Part shown: positions 31,526 to 41,942 of the stretch, piece after piece | Numbering within the stretch: position 1 is the stretch's first letter | Layout of the letters: each line of letters starts with the position of its first letter | Origin: Anodontia alba | Taxonomy: Eukaryota > Mollusca > Bivalvia > Lucinida > Lucinidae | NCBI GenBank assembly: GCA_964016985.1 | Contig: OZ024826.1 | Coordinates: 7,489,855 to 7,553,854 of the forward strand | Reading direction: 5' to 3' | DNA length: 64,000 bases | Translations under genes and position numbers: made by a program | Notes under the pieces: generated by a model | The model's input: only the letters and a program-made list of their open reading frames with translations | Database searches by the model: none | Told to the model about the DNA's origin: nothing

Positions 31526-31946
31526 GCCCCCTTTTTTACATGTCATGCTTAATTGGTGGAATACGCAAGGAAGCAGTACTTAGGAAAAATCTGCCTAAAT
31601 AATTAAGTGATGATACTCGGAAAATGTCACAACCACGACGAAAACGCCAAAACCTATCCGTGTTTCGGGCGTACTAGCAATGTAAGCAGTTGGCAGAAAC
31701 TAATCTTTAAGCCAATATGAAGGGATCAGATCAGAATGCGCCAATGTGCAGGCTATTTCAGATTGTTCAGATACAAGTTGGATGTCGAGAGTTTGGAAAT
31801 CTAAATATCGATGGTGTTGTGCGCTTGGTCTTCGGTATGGTCTGCCTTATTATAAACTTAAGAAGAATGAATACATGTACATTTTCTTCCCTTCTCGTTG
31901 GAGCTAATCTCAAAGCAGACACTGGCTGCCTCTTTGAGCAAATTCT

Positions 31947-32213
31947 CATCACGAAAACATACCTATATAATTTTGACCCTTCTAAGCCCCACTTTTATAT
32001 AGGGGTATGCATTATTTTTTCCTTTCATGTATTTCTGGTAAAAAATAGACTGTGGGTACTCGTTAGAACCGCCTTGGCGAAGCGGTTTTAATGAGTGCCC
32101 ACAATCTATGTTTTGAGCAGAAATATGAAAAATATCAGAATTTTTTATCTGAAAACTTTCAGTTTTTGGTGGTGAAATTTTCATTTTATTTGAATAGTAG
32201 TGTTTTCGTAATG
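31947..32213 (+). mobile_element. Family A MITE, copy A13
   Basis: Complete ends; the GGGGTTTA stem is shortened by deletion (TATATAGGGGTATGC); T on both sides. Confidence 0.94.
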
Positions 32214-32880
32214 TTTCTTTTAAGTGAGTAGAAATGAGGATATCACCTATGTGCAGCTTTCGTCTTTCCGAATATTTAGGGTAAATACGACAATGCCATG
32301 TATGATTGGCGATGCAAAATCCATTTGAGATTTATTTTGGCTATCTTTAGTAAACTCTGCTGTTAAATATCTAAATAACTGGAGCCTTGTAAATGCGTGT
32401 GTCTCAGCAAAGCGCCATGCAACTACAGACAATTAAAGCAACGTCAAAATGAATGAATCTTGCTGTAATAATAGTAGTCAGATTCAAACTGACTGATCAT
32501 TTATTCCTGATTTTTGTTCAAAAGCACAACTTTAATTAGATATCTATGACAAAACAGCGAGAGTATAATCGGGAAGGAATACTTGTTATTCTGATCCCAG
32601 ATTTACAAGTGGGAATATCTTGAAGTGCACTCATGTTCTAAATGCTGAAGTCTTAGGCTTTTAAATGATTTAATTTACATTTTTTCCTACTAGTATTTGA
32701 AGCATGTTCAAATATATTTTATCAAGCGAAACGATGTCTTCCCATTACGTAATTCAGTTCATATATGTTTTAACGCATTTATGCCGAGTAAATTCTTCTA
32801 CCTTAACGCTTTGAACCAGTCTATTTCCAATAGACGGGGTATCTGGTTAGTTTGTATTATTACCATGTTTTATAAATATT
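32214..32880. other. No feature seen
   Basis: AT-rich; 'TTCCGAATATTTAGGGTAAA' near 32265 is a stray C terminus. No coding or structured sequence. Confidence 0.35.
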
Positions 32881-32890
32881 TCTGTATTAA

Positions 32891-32961
32891 ATGCAAACAG
32901 TTTAGCCCATTATTAGACGCCGCGTTCTGCAGCGTCTAATCTGGCTCTACACTGTTTGCCA
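32891..32961. repeat. Family C hairpin (C10)
   Basis: 'GCAAACAGTTTAGCCCATTA' pairs with 'AATCTGGCTCTACACTGTTT' around GACGCCGCGTTCTGCAGCGTC. Confidence 0.75.
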
Positions 32962-33002
32962 ATGTCCCTTTTATAGGACGCTAGGTAGATTTCATAAACG
33001 CG

Positions 33003-33165
33003 TTAAACTTTAGCGCAATGTAGACAAGTCATATTTTTTTTCGTCTTTTTAGCATAAAAATTTCGACTTGACATTTTTTCAAGTTCTCTTTTTTGTAGAT
33101 AATTTGAATGAACTGCAAATCGTATGTGTCTGTTAAAAACATATTTTAAAGATCTCGCCTTCAGT
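33003..33165. mobile_element. Family F remnant (F16)
   Basis: TTAAACTTTAGCGC, 'TTTCGTCTTTTTAGC', 'CGACTTGACATTTTTTCAAG', 'GATAATTTGAATGAACTGCA' are decayed F words. Confidence 0.45.
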
Positions 33166-33179
33166 TCCTGTTACCCTGT

Positions 33180-34830
33180 TTTTGTACCCCACGCAAACTA
33201 TGTGGAGTACAGCATGTTGTTTTCTCAGTCTTCCCATCTGTCATTCCTTCACACTTTTCAAACACTTATGCTCAGCAGATAATTTAGTTCTTTTACTAAT
33301 GGCTGTGGTAATGGAATTTGTATGACTTACGGCCAAAAAAAATAAAAAAAAATTGGCAAATAGTGAGCAAAGCTGACATACCCCCAGCCACAGCTAACAG
33401 AGTTATGTTTCCCTCCTAAGTATTGCATGGGAGATATGGGCAAAAAGAAATAAATCTCTCCATCTTGGTATTCTCTTACACAACATACTTCCCATCTGTC
33501 ACCTGCTATTAGAGTCAGAGTCTTCAAATTTTGTATACAAAATTTGAAGACTCTGACTCTAATAGCAGGCGAGAAATCTGTGATGGATTTTTATGAGAAG
33601 GAAAGAAAAACGGCCAAATGAAGGGAATGACAAGCATGAGGATGCTGATTCTCTCTTACACAATACAACTGGCCATACCCAATGTTTGTAGCAAATTTCA
33701 AAATCCTAAGTGAAGTAGTTCCTGAGAAATAGAAAAATGGACAAATGAAGGAAATGGTAAGCACGAGAATGCTGAATCTCTTTTACATAATACAAGTAGT
33801 CATTCCCAATTGTACCAAATTTCAAAATCCTAGGTGCAGCAGTTCTTGAGAAATCTTTGACACAAATTTCCCTTATGCATTAAACTTGAGTGAGAGATGG
33901 AAAAAAGGAAAAGGGTAAAAAAGAAGGCAAAAGAAGTTTTAGCAATATACTTCAATCCTCTGTAAGTGTATACAAAATTTGAAGACTCCGGCTGTCTTAG
34001 GGACTGAGAAATCTGTGACAAAAATTTATATTGGAGAAAAAGACAAATGGACACATATAGGATATGATAACCATGAGGATGCTGATTCCCTCTTACACAA
34101 TAGAACAAGGCATACCCAATGTTTGTACAAAATTTCAAAATCCTAGGTGAAGTAGCTCTTGAGAAATGTTTGACGAAATATTTTATTGGAGAAAAAGAAA
34201 AATAAACAAATAAAGGGAATGGATAAAGAAGAGCATGCTGATTATTTCTTATACAATATAAGTGGTCGTACCCAATATTTGTACCATTTCGAAATCCTAG
34301 GTGCAGTAGTTCCTGAGAAATCTTTGACGCAAATTTCATTATGCATTACACTGGAGTGAAAGACGGAAAAAAGGTAAAAAGAAGTCAAAAGAAATTTCAA
34401 CATTGTGGTTTTCTTTTAACTTCAACCATCTGTTGGTGTATACAAAATTTGAAGACTCTGGCTCTTTTAGGAGCTGAGAAATCTGTGACGAAAGATTTAA
34501 TTGGAGAAAAAGAAAAAAATGGCAAATAAAGGGAAGAATGAGGACGCTGATTCTCTCTTACACGATAGAAGAAGTCATACCCAATGTTTGTAGGAAATTT
34601 CAAAATCCTAGGTTCAGTAGTTCCTGAGAAATCTTTGACGAAATATTATTATTGGAGAAAAAGAAAAATGGACAAATAAAGGGAATGATAAGCATAAGCA
34701 GTCTGTCTTACACAATACAATAAGTCATACCCAATGTTTGTACTAAATTTCAAAATCCTAGGTGCAATAGTTCCTGAGAAATTCTTAACGAAAAAAAAGT
34801 TTGCACACAGACACACAAACACACACATAC
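33180..34830 (+). repeat. Family X2: ~150-base tandem-array repeat
   Basis: Repeated ~150-170-base units, each with 'GAGGATGCTGATTCTCTCTT', 'CATACCCAATGTTTGTA', 'AATTTCAAAATCCTAGGTGC', 'AGTAGTTCCTGAGAAATC' and 'TATTGGAGAAAAAGAAAAAT'. Units are visible near 33630, 33760, 34067, 34221, 34533 and 34683. Every few units, 'GTATACAAAATTTGAAGACTC' substitutes for the Asn-like word, giving a higher-order period. The 169-residue minus-strand frame here is a repeat artefact. Confidence 0.8.
33499..33578. repeat. Perfect palindrome at X2 unit inversion
   Basis: 'CCTGCTATTAGAGTCAGAGT', 'CTTCAAATTTTGTATAC' meet their complement at about 33538. It marks a switch in unit orientation, the left part of X2 being inverted. 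Confidence 0.85.
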
Positions 34831-34934
34831 ACAGACAAACATTGTTATGGAAAAGACAAAGACATTGTATGCCGAGGGCATAATCATTATAGATGCAGAT
34901 AAGATGGATAGCCACATAATAATTTTCTTGTTTC

Positions 34935-35040
34935 ACCATGAAAATGAAATAACGCCTCGACGAGGCACTTCTGATGATCACCATAACATATGTTTTCGTG
35001 AAGAAATAAGAAATATGTCATTGTTTTTCGGTTGAAAAAT
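34935..35040. repeat. Family I fragment (I3)
   Basis: 'ACGCCTCGACGAGGCACTTC', 'ATCACCATAACATATGTTTT', 'GAAGAAATAAGAAATATGTC': loop and right arm of I. Confidence 0.55.
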
Positions 35041-35436
35041 AAATCCTTATTTGGACCTATGAATTATGATACTTCATATATCATAATTTATGGTACTAAT
35101 GCCACACAAATTTGTTCAATTACAGTTTAACTCCGGGGTTTATTAATCCTTTAATTTATGTGCCAAAATGGTACCGATTCAAATATTCAAACAAACTTAT
35201 GGTGATGGTTCTGTGCTGAAAGAGAAAACAACTTAATTTGTTATTATACACAAGTGTATAACCTAACTGTACAGTGGCCAAATAAGAAGCGCCATGGCTC
35301 TGTACGCCCAAACAATCAATAGCGTACCAAACACAATGTGATGACTGCAAGTTTTCAACAGGTCAGAAAGCAAAGGAATATCTCATTAGAGTGCGGCTTT
35401 CGGCATCGTATGTGTGTGTTGTGGGTGGAGAAGGTG
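35041..35436. other. No feature seen
   Basis: Single-copy-looking AT-rich DNA; a small inverted repeat at 35068-35095 (ATGAATTATGATACTTCATA with TATCATAATTTATGG) only. Confidence 0.35.
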
Positions 35437-35492
35437 GGAGAGAGAGAGAGAGAGAGAGAGACAGAGACAGAGAAAGAGAGAGAGAGAGAGAA
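35437..35492. repeat. (GA)n microsatellite
   Basis: GA units with a few CA and AA variants. Confidence 0.93.
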
Positions 35493-35870
35493 AAAAAAAC
35501 AAATATAATTTACTTGTATCATTCTCATCGCCTCTGACAATGGTTATGGTTTACAGAATCCAAATATTTAGACACTAGCAGCTATCAGATGTGAAAAATA
35601 AATGTGTTTGACAGATTCTATATTGATATAAATAGAAAGTTGTATATCGACCTAGATTCATCGTGTTGACGGGCGACAGACACAATAAAATCTCTTATTG
35701 AACAACACAAGGCGAGGTCTACATAAAAAATGCACCATTATCAGAGGTGATGAGAACGGTACAAGTAAAATACATTCATTTCTCCCCACGACGCCGAAAA
35801 TCGCATTCTAATCGGATACTCCGTTGCTGACTTGCTGACTTGCCTGTTAAAAACTTTCGGTCGTCATCTT

Positions 35871-35894
35871 GTTTTTTTTTTTTTTTTTTTTTTT
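35871..35894. repeat. Poly-T tract
   Basis: 24 T. Confidence 0.93.
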
Positions 35895-36107
35895 GGTTCG
35901 AGTGTACAGATTCAGGGCGCTTCCGATTTGGCCACTGTACGGTTATACACTGTGTTATACTGAAGAAGGATGTAAATGCCGAATGCTACTGTGCTTTTTC
36001 GACATTCTTCTGAAAGACGTTTTACGCTTAGCGTTTTATTCTGAACAGAAACATTGGTTTGCGATTAACACTTTCTTACCAGAGAGCATTTTATACACCG
36101 CCACACT

Positions 36108-37128
36108 ATAGTGGCGGGGTATTATGGTTTCACATTGGTCGTCCGTGAGTCCGTCCGTCTGTCCGTCCGTCCGTCCGTCCGTTTTTCGTTTCCGGATGAT
36201 AACTTGAGTAAACATCAATGGATTTTAACCAAACTTGGTATGTGCATTGATATTGTAGAGATCTGGTTTGGGATTGCTAATGGACGAATTTCGACAATTT
36301 TTGACGGAGTTATCTGCCCGAGACACGTCCATATTTTCGTTTCCGGATGATAACTTGAGTAAACATCCATGGATTTTCACCAAACTTTGTATGTGCATTG
36401 ATATTGTGGTTTGGGATTGCTAATGGCCAAATTTCGTCAATTTTTTGACGGCGTTATCTGCCCGAGACACGCCCATATTTTCGTTTCCGGACTATAACTT
36501 GAGTAAATAACAAGGGATTTTCACCAAAATTGCTATATGCATTGACATTAAGGAGGTCTGGTTTGGGATTGCTAATGGGCAAATTTCGTCAATTTTTACG
36601 GGGTTATCTGCCCGAGACACGCCCATATTTTCGTTTCCGGATGATAACTTGAGTAAATAACAAGGGATTTTCATCAATTTTGCTATATGCATTGACATTA
36701 AGGAGATCTGGTTTGGGATTGCTAATGGACAAATTTCGTAAAATGTTTACGGAGTTATCTGCCCGAGGTATGCCCATATTTTCATTTCCGGATGATAACT
36801 TTAGTAAATAACAAGGGATTTTTAACCAAACTTGCTATATGTATTCACAGTAAGGAGATCAGATTTGGAATTTCTAATGGGCAAATTTCGTCAAATTGTT
36901 ACGGAGTTATCTGCCCGAGACACGTCCATATTTTCATTTCTGGATGATAACTTGAGTAAATAATAAGACCTTTTAACCAAACTTGCTATATGCATTGATA
37001 TTATCATGATCTGCTTTAGGATTGTTATCTGTCCATTGATATTATCAAGATCTGTCCCTCCGTCATTTTCTTTCCCGACATTTTCGCAACGATAATTTTA
37101 ATACATAATAATTCCTATGGCGGGGTAT
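36108..37128 (+). mobile_element. Family X3: headed array with TGGCGGGGTATTATG ends
   Basis: Starts 'ATAGTGGCGGGGTATTATGG', then (GTCC)n at 36140-36182, then six units of about 150 bases beginning 'TTTCGTTTCCGGATGATAAC' near 36184, 36337, 36479, 36631, 36780 and 36933, and ends 'CCTATGGCGGGGTATTATGC'. The repeated GGCGGGGTATTATG at both ends looks like element borders or a direct terminal repeat. No protein coding. Confidence 0.75.
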
Positions 37129-37207
37129 TATGCTTGCGTTGCTTTTATTCTTTTCTGTTTCTGTGCTTTGATTTCAAATATTTACCGCAAAAATAATTTT
37201 AAGAAAA

Positions 37208-37362
37208 GTAAGAGAAAAGTCCTGGGAGTGCCACAATCACAAGCCGCAGTCCTTCCCAGGCACCAAGAAGGAGAAACAGTCAAAACCAAACAAGCGCAAA
37301 TCGAACAAACGTACGAAAAACACTAACATTAGCGCTCTCCTCCCATAGCGAGGTAGTCCCAA
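37208..37362 (+). repeat. Family P repeat in Y1
   Basis: Reverse-complement match to 5960-6175: 'CCTGGGAGTGCCACAATCAC', 'AAGCCGCAGTCC', 'CAAACAAGCGCAAATCGAAC'. It interrupts Y between 'AAAAATAATTTTAAG' and 'CAGTTTCTGTAG'. Confidence 0.65.
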
Positions 37363-37600
37363 GGCAATAAATGGGTCGGCCCTAGGCAGTTTCTGTAGTA
37401 AACTGGACTTTTGAGAAAAATATTAGATTTTTTTTTGTGCTTCTCCTCCGAACCACCGAATAAAATAAAACTTTAAGCGTATAGATAGTTAGGACAAAAA
37501 GGTTTTGCATTAACTCATTACAAATGTTTACAAATACTTCTTTTGGTTAAAAATGACTCTTTGAAAGATGTTGACAGTAGAGGTGAGTTGCTTTTTAATG

Positions 37601-37977
37601 CTAACATGAAGTGTCTATCTTCAACAGAGATGGATTACTACGATAAGTACAAAATATATTGATATAGAATGATGCATTGTATTGAACATACCTTTTGGCC
37701 TGTTTTCCAATATATTGTTACACCTTATTTGTTTTTACAGCCTTCATCCAATTTCACACGCTTGACAGAAATATTAGAAATGGTGTCAAGTAATGTAAAG
37801 GAGATTATTTACTGTTTCAAGTAGAGTGCCAAGTATTGTTTCAAGCAGGATTTTTGTCCTGAAACCCTCTCAAGGACATCCTAAACCTTACAAAGACTCA
37901 GTTTACAGAAGGCTAAGAGGGTGCATGTGATCAAATACGACATGCCTCTGGAAATAATACCTCACAGTATACAGTGT
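37601..37977. other. No feature seen
   Basis: AT-rich, no frames over 60 codons, no recognised repeat. Confidence 0.35.
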
Positions 37978-38455
37978 TTATCTTAACTATTTGGACAGGC
38001 ATGCATGGGCAAACAATGTAGATCTGGATCAGACGCCGCATTCTGCGGCGTCTGATCTAGGTCTATATTGTTTGTCACTCATCCAGCAGTTGGACGCACG
38101 AACTCATCACGAAAACATGCCTATATAATGTTGACCTCCATAAACCCCACTTTTATATAGTAAAACTGGGGTTTACAGGGGTAAACATTATTTCTCATAT
38201 TTCTGCTCAAAACATAGATTGTGGGTACTCATTAGAACCACCACGCCGAGGTGGTTCTAACGAGTACCACAATCTACGTTTTGAGCAGAAATATGGAAAA
38301 AATCAGATTTTTTTTCTGAAAATTTTCATTTTTTGCTGGTAATATTTTCAGTATATTTGAATAGGTTTGTTCTCGTAATCGGATAGCAAAATAGACTTGT
38401 TAAAATTTCAGGACAAGTACGGTGAGGACATTGGGTGTCCGAATACTTAAGACAA
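37978..38455 (+). mobile_element. Family C MITE, copy C11, split by A14
   Basis: 'CTATTTGGACAGGCATGC', full hairpin with GACGCCGCATTCTGCGGCGTC, 'CACTCATCCAGCAGTTGGAC', then A14, then 'GATAGCAAAATAGACTTG', 'TTCAGGACAAGTACGGTGAG', 'GGGTGTCCGAATACTTAAGA'. A14 replaces nothing in the expected order. Confidence 0.85.
38105..38379 (+). mobile_element. Family A MITE, copy A14
   Basis: CATCACGAAAACATGCC to GGTTTGTTCTCGTAAT; hairpin loop CCACGCCGAGGTGG with compensating changes on both arms (CCACC / GGTGG). Confidence 0.94.
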
Positions 38456-38695
38456 AGCTCCAGATAAGAGGAGTATCCACATATATTTTTTTTTTCTTAT
38501 TTCACCACCAAAACATATGTTCTGAGTTCTCATTAGAAGCGCCTCACAGAGGCGCTTCTAATGCGTACCCACAACATATGTTTGTGCGTATATTTATGGG
38601 TATTCAACAGAAGCGCCAACCACTAATGAGCACCAACAACAAATGTTTTGTGGAGAAATTAAATATTGAAAAAGTGCACCTTATCTCGAACTATG
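38456..38695. mobile_element. Family I element, copy I4
   Basis: Termini 'AGCTCCAGATAAGAGGAG' and 'CACCTTATCTCGAACTATG' match I6. The hairpin 'ACATATGTTCTGAGTTCTCA' / 'CCCACAACATATG' has loop GCGCCTCACAGAGGCGC; a second partial arm follows. It abuts C11. Confidence 0.75.
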
Positions 38696-39013
38696 ATTTA
38701 CATATCAACTGTATGCTCATATCGAAGTCCCTATCTGCACCTACAACGATCGCAGTACTCAGTTAAGCTGAAAGAGATAGAGAGAGTAAACACATATGGA
38801 CACACATAGCTGAGCAAAAAATATAGATCCACGTAAAATTGCTCTTAAAATGCCATTTGATCAGGATCTGCGCTGTATGGCAGTCCCCAAGCAATTTTCA
38901 GACAAAGATTAGGGCTACTTAATTATTTAATAACTCAGAAAGTAATGCCAAAACAAATCACAGTTGACCGGGGATATTCCTATTTGTATAGGTAGTACGA
39001 TCAGTTCCCTAAC

Positions 39014-39120
39014 AATGGCCCAGTTATGTCAAATGTTAAATCCTTTTTTTCTGGGAAAAATAAGAAAATAATCACCAATTTGTCATCTGCTGAATGAGCC
39101 AAGAGAGTGGAAAAGGTGAA
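39014..39120. mobile_element. Family F right half (F17)
   Basis: 'AAATCCTTTTTTTCTGGGAA', 'ATTTGTCATCTGCTGAATGA', 'CAAGAGAGTGGAAAAGG'. Left half absent. Confidence 0.6.
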
Positions 39121-39301
39121 AAGGACAGAAGCTTACAAACAACAAGGGAAATACATTAGAACCAGATCCGATTATATTCATGCATGGGAAAATGGTCACA
39201 AAGCTTTTGATTCGCATCAACTGTTTATTTTTGAGCAATAATCGGTGGCTTTTCATTTAGCAAATTCCCTTGCCTAATGTGTGACGAACTAAATTTCTTT
39301 T

Positions 39302-39580
39302 CATCTCGAAAACACGCCTATATAATTTTGACCCCCTTAAACTCCACTTTTATATAGTAAAACTGGGGTTTACAGGGATATACATTATTTTTCTTATTTC
39401 TGCTCAAAAACATAGATTGTTGGTACTCATTAGAACCTCCTCGATGAGGCGGTTCTAACGAGTACCCTCAATCTATGTTTTGAGCAGAAATATGATAAAT
39501 ATCAAAGTTTTTATATGAAAAATTTTCAGTTTTTGGAGGTGAAATTTTCTATATATTTGAATAGGCGTGTTTTCGTAATG
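39302..39580 (+). mobile_element. Family A MITE, copy A15
   Basis: Complete; loop CCTCGATGAGG; T on both sides. Confidence 0.95.
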
Positions 39581-39616
39581 TTCGCATCTGCTACAAGATG
39601 TTTTTTCGCATGCATG

Positions 39617-40165
39617 ATCAAACCGAGTTTAGAGTAGAAAGCATGTGGGCCACTTCAAGCCAAAAATTGCCTTCGACATGCACAAAATGCGCATTCAGAC
39701 CGTCCTGCGCATGCGCAAAGTATCAGCCGGGCCTTCATTACGAAAACACGTCTATTCAAATATATCGAAAATTTCGCCACCCAAAACTGACAGTTTTCAG
39801 ATAAAAAACAATCTGATATTTTTTTCATATTTCTGCTCAGAACATAGATTGTAGGTGCTCGTTAGAACCGCCTCGGTGAGGCGGTTCTAACCAGTACCCA
39901 GAATCTATGTTTTCGAGCAAAAATAAGAAAAATAATGTATACGACTGTAAACCCAGTTTTACTTTATAAAAGTGGGGTTTAAGGGGGTCAAAATTATATA
40001 GGTATGTTTTCGTGATGGCTCTCCAGTCTTAAATACAGTAGCATCCAATGATACCGTTAGCAGACAATGAAGGCCCTGATCAGACTATGCGTATGTGCAG
40101 GCTTATCTGGGCCTTCGCTGTCCGCATATGCCCGGAGACATGTTGTGCGCATGGTGCGGCTCAAT
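39617..40165 (+). mobile_element. Family K palindromic element, copy K1, split by A16
   Basis: Left 'CACAAAATGCGCATTCAGAC' and 'CCTGCGCATGCGCAAAGTAT', then A16, then 'GATCAGACTATGCGTATGTG', 'TCTGGGCCTTCGCTGTCCGC' and 'TGCGCATGGTGCGGCTCAAT'. Order matches the uninterrupted copies K3 and K5. Confidence 0.75.
39736..40017 (-). mobile_element. Family A MITE, copy A16
   Basis: Complete; loop CCTCGGTGAGG. The K5 empty site 'GAGCCTTTGTTCTCC' against 'GGGCCTT[A16]GCTCTCC' gives no target duplication. Confidence 0.95.
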
Positions 40166-40325
40166 TATGATATATAAAGCCACAGCATATGAAAGGCGGA
40201 ACCCCAATCCTATCCTTGAGCTATCTTTATGTTTTCCCGAATGGTTATCACAGAACGCTTGGTAAACATAGGTTTTAGTCGATGATCTGAGCTCTAGATG
40301 TTGCCGTGTCTATAAATAGCTGAAT

Positions 40326-40425
40326 AGATGACATTCTGCGGCTACTGATCTGGGTCTATACAGCTTTCCAATCATCCGGCATTTTTGTCACAAGAACGTG
40401 TTGTAGAATGTACTTATTCAAATGA
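40326..40425 (+). repeat. Family C fragment (C12)
   Basis: 'CTGATCTGGGTCTATACAGC', 'AATCATCCGGCATTTTTGTC', 'ACTTATTCAAATG': right arm and right flank of C. Confidence 0.6.
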
Positions 40426-40426
40426 G

Positions 40427-40660
40427 CGCACGATAAACCTACAATAGATTTGTGCGACCAGCGAAGACTCTAATCAGCCTGTGCGTCTGCACAGTCTGAT
40501 CAGTCATCGCTGATCGTGTGTGCCTTCTTCAGCCTCCGAGCTATTCAAAGAGGGGTAAACGAGAACATTTACTGGGTGGATGTAGAGGCTGATCTGAGTC
40601 TTTGCTGGTCACACATGTCATTGTAGTTTTCGTCGAGCGCTAGCTCATTTTTATTATACA
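40427..40660. mobile_element. Family L palindromic element, copy L2
   Basis: 'GAGCGCACGATAAACCTACA' and 'TGTAGTTTTCGTCGAGCGCT' ends, 'GACCAGCGAAGACTCTAATC' and 'GATCTGAGTCTTTGCTGGTC' arms; same layout as L3. Confidence 0.75.
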
Positions 40661-40755
40661 TGTATAAATAGGTATGGTAAGGAGTTAAATGCTCCATATT
40701 CCTCAAAAATAGACATTTTTTATCCAAGAAAGTTTTAATAAATTGATATATAGTA

Positions 40756-40935
40756 TTAACTCTTCGGTGCCAAATTTCAGACGACATTTTTTTTTTTCAT
40801 TTTAACAAACTATCGTTTGGAAAGACGTTTATATGTAATGTTAATAGACTGAATGTTAAACAGCGTAGATCCAGATGAAAACTCTCATTGTTTGCAAAAG
40901 CCTAATATTATCGCCTGTGGCAGTGAAAGAGTTAA
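40756..40935. mobile_element. F-ended MITE F18 nested in R
   Basis: TTAACTCTTCGGTGCC to GGCAGTGAAAGAGTTAA; 'AATTTCAGACGACATTTTTT' arm and a C-type core (AACAGCGTAGATCCAGATG). The opposite arm of R reads GATATATGGTGTCAATACAA where this copy has GTA-TTAA...TTAA-TACGA, consistent with a TTAA duplication. Confidence 0.85.
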
Positions 40936-41022
40936 TACGATTATAAAATGTGGCATCTGACAGCCTGTAAAATTTTAGTTAGTTTCTCGTTTTCGAACTG
41001 GATCAAAAATGAAACGATTTTT

Positions 41023-41302
41023 CATCACGAAAACATGCCTATGTAATTTTGACCCCCTTAAACCTCACTTTTATATAGTAAAACTGGGGTTTACAGGGGT
41101 ATACATTATTTTTCTTGTTTTTGCTCGAAAACATAAATTGTGGTTACTCGTTAGAACCGCCTCGCCGAGGCGATTCTAACGAGTACCCACAATCTATGTT
41201 TTGAGCAGAAATATGAAAGATATCAGAGTTTTTTATCTGATTTTTTTTCTGTTTTTGGAGGTGAAATTTCCTATATATTTGAATAGGCGTGTATTCGTAA
41301 TG
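41023..41302 (+). mobile_element. Family A MITE, copy A17 nested in R
   Basis: Complete. Removing it leaves GATTTTT/ACCGTATCTC. The other arm of R reads GATTTTTATCGTATCTC on the complement, the same length, so no target base was duplicated. Confidence 0.95.
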
Positions 41303-41698
41303 ACCGTATCTCTGAATTAATGTTGGCAACATTAATTCAGAGATACGATAAAAATCATTTCATTTCAAGAACGAGAAACTAACTGAAATTTTACAGGCTG
41401 TCAGGTACCACATTTTATGATTGTATTGACACCATATATCAATTTATTAACTCTTTCTTGGATAAAAATGTCTATTTTTGAGGAATAATACTTAAGGTAC
41501 TTCAGCATGTAAGTCAGTCTGTACACCCATCAATCGCACAGAGAGAAAAGTTAAGGTAGAGCTAGGTCACTGATGGTTAGGTTTTGATTAGTTGAGAAAT
41601 CAAATTTACCATGCCTATATCTAGAATACTCACAGGCAGTTAGAGTAAGATTAAATGACAGACAGATTCTTAAAGTCCTCCAAAACCCTTTTAAACTG

Positions 41699-41942
41699 GG
41701 CCCAGTTGTTCAAAGCTAACAACGTCGTTAGTTAACGATTCGTTAAAATTTACATTGAGTGATACGCGAATATGCTGAAATTTTTTGCTGAAAAAATGTG
41801 AGTAGCTTTTGCAGTGCAAAAGCTACCCACATTTTTTCAGCAAAAAAATATCAGAATATTGTATATTGAATCTGCTAAAACAGTTAACGAAATGACCCTT
41901 AACGAGCTCGTTAAGCTAACGACGCTTTGAACAACCGGGCCC
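41699..41942. mobile_element. Family G MITE, copy G3
   Basis: GGGCCCAGTTGTTCAAAGC to GCTTTGAACAACCGGGCCC; about 95% like G1 by eye. It is the last repeat before the coding exon. Confidence 0.93.

Larger units (their letters stand above)
35975..37600 (+). repeat. Family Y repeat, copy Y1, split by X3 and P
   Basis: Three blocks (about 35975-36107, 37129-37207, 37363-37600) match Y2 at 53095-53665 in order: 'GAAAGACGTTTTACGCTTAG', 'CTGTTTCTGTGCTTTGATTT', 'TTCTGTAGTAAACTGGACTT', 'GGTTTTGCATTAACTCATTA', 'GAAAGATGTTGACAG'. X3 and a P copy sit in the two gaps. Confidence 0.7.
40685..41495. mobile_element. TTAA-flanked large palindrome R with two nested MITEs
   Basis: Left arm 'ATTCCTCAAAAATAGACATT', 'TAATAAATTGATATATAGTA', 'AAAATGTGGCATCTGACAGC', 'TAGTTAGTTTCTCGTTTTCG'. 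The right arm is its complement from 'CGTATCTCTGAATTAATGTT' to 'TCTATTTTTGAGGAAT'. Only the left arm contains F18 and A17, so the right arm preserves both empty sites. TTAA lies at 40685 and 41492, suggesting R is itself TTAA-inserted. No protein is encoded. Confidence 0.88.

Noticed and set aside
33830..34339. 169-codon minus-strand open frame
   Set aside because: It spans several units of tandem repeat X2; the same phrases recur at the repeat period and no domain or splice site supports it.
35890..35912. GGTTCGAGTGTAC as a B box
   Set aside because: Lies at a poly-T end without an A box or tRNA fold.
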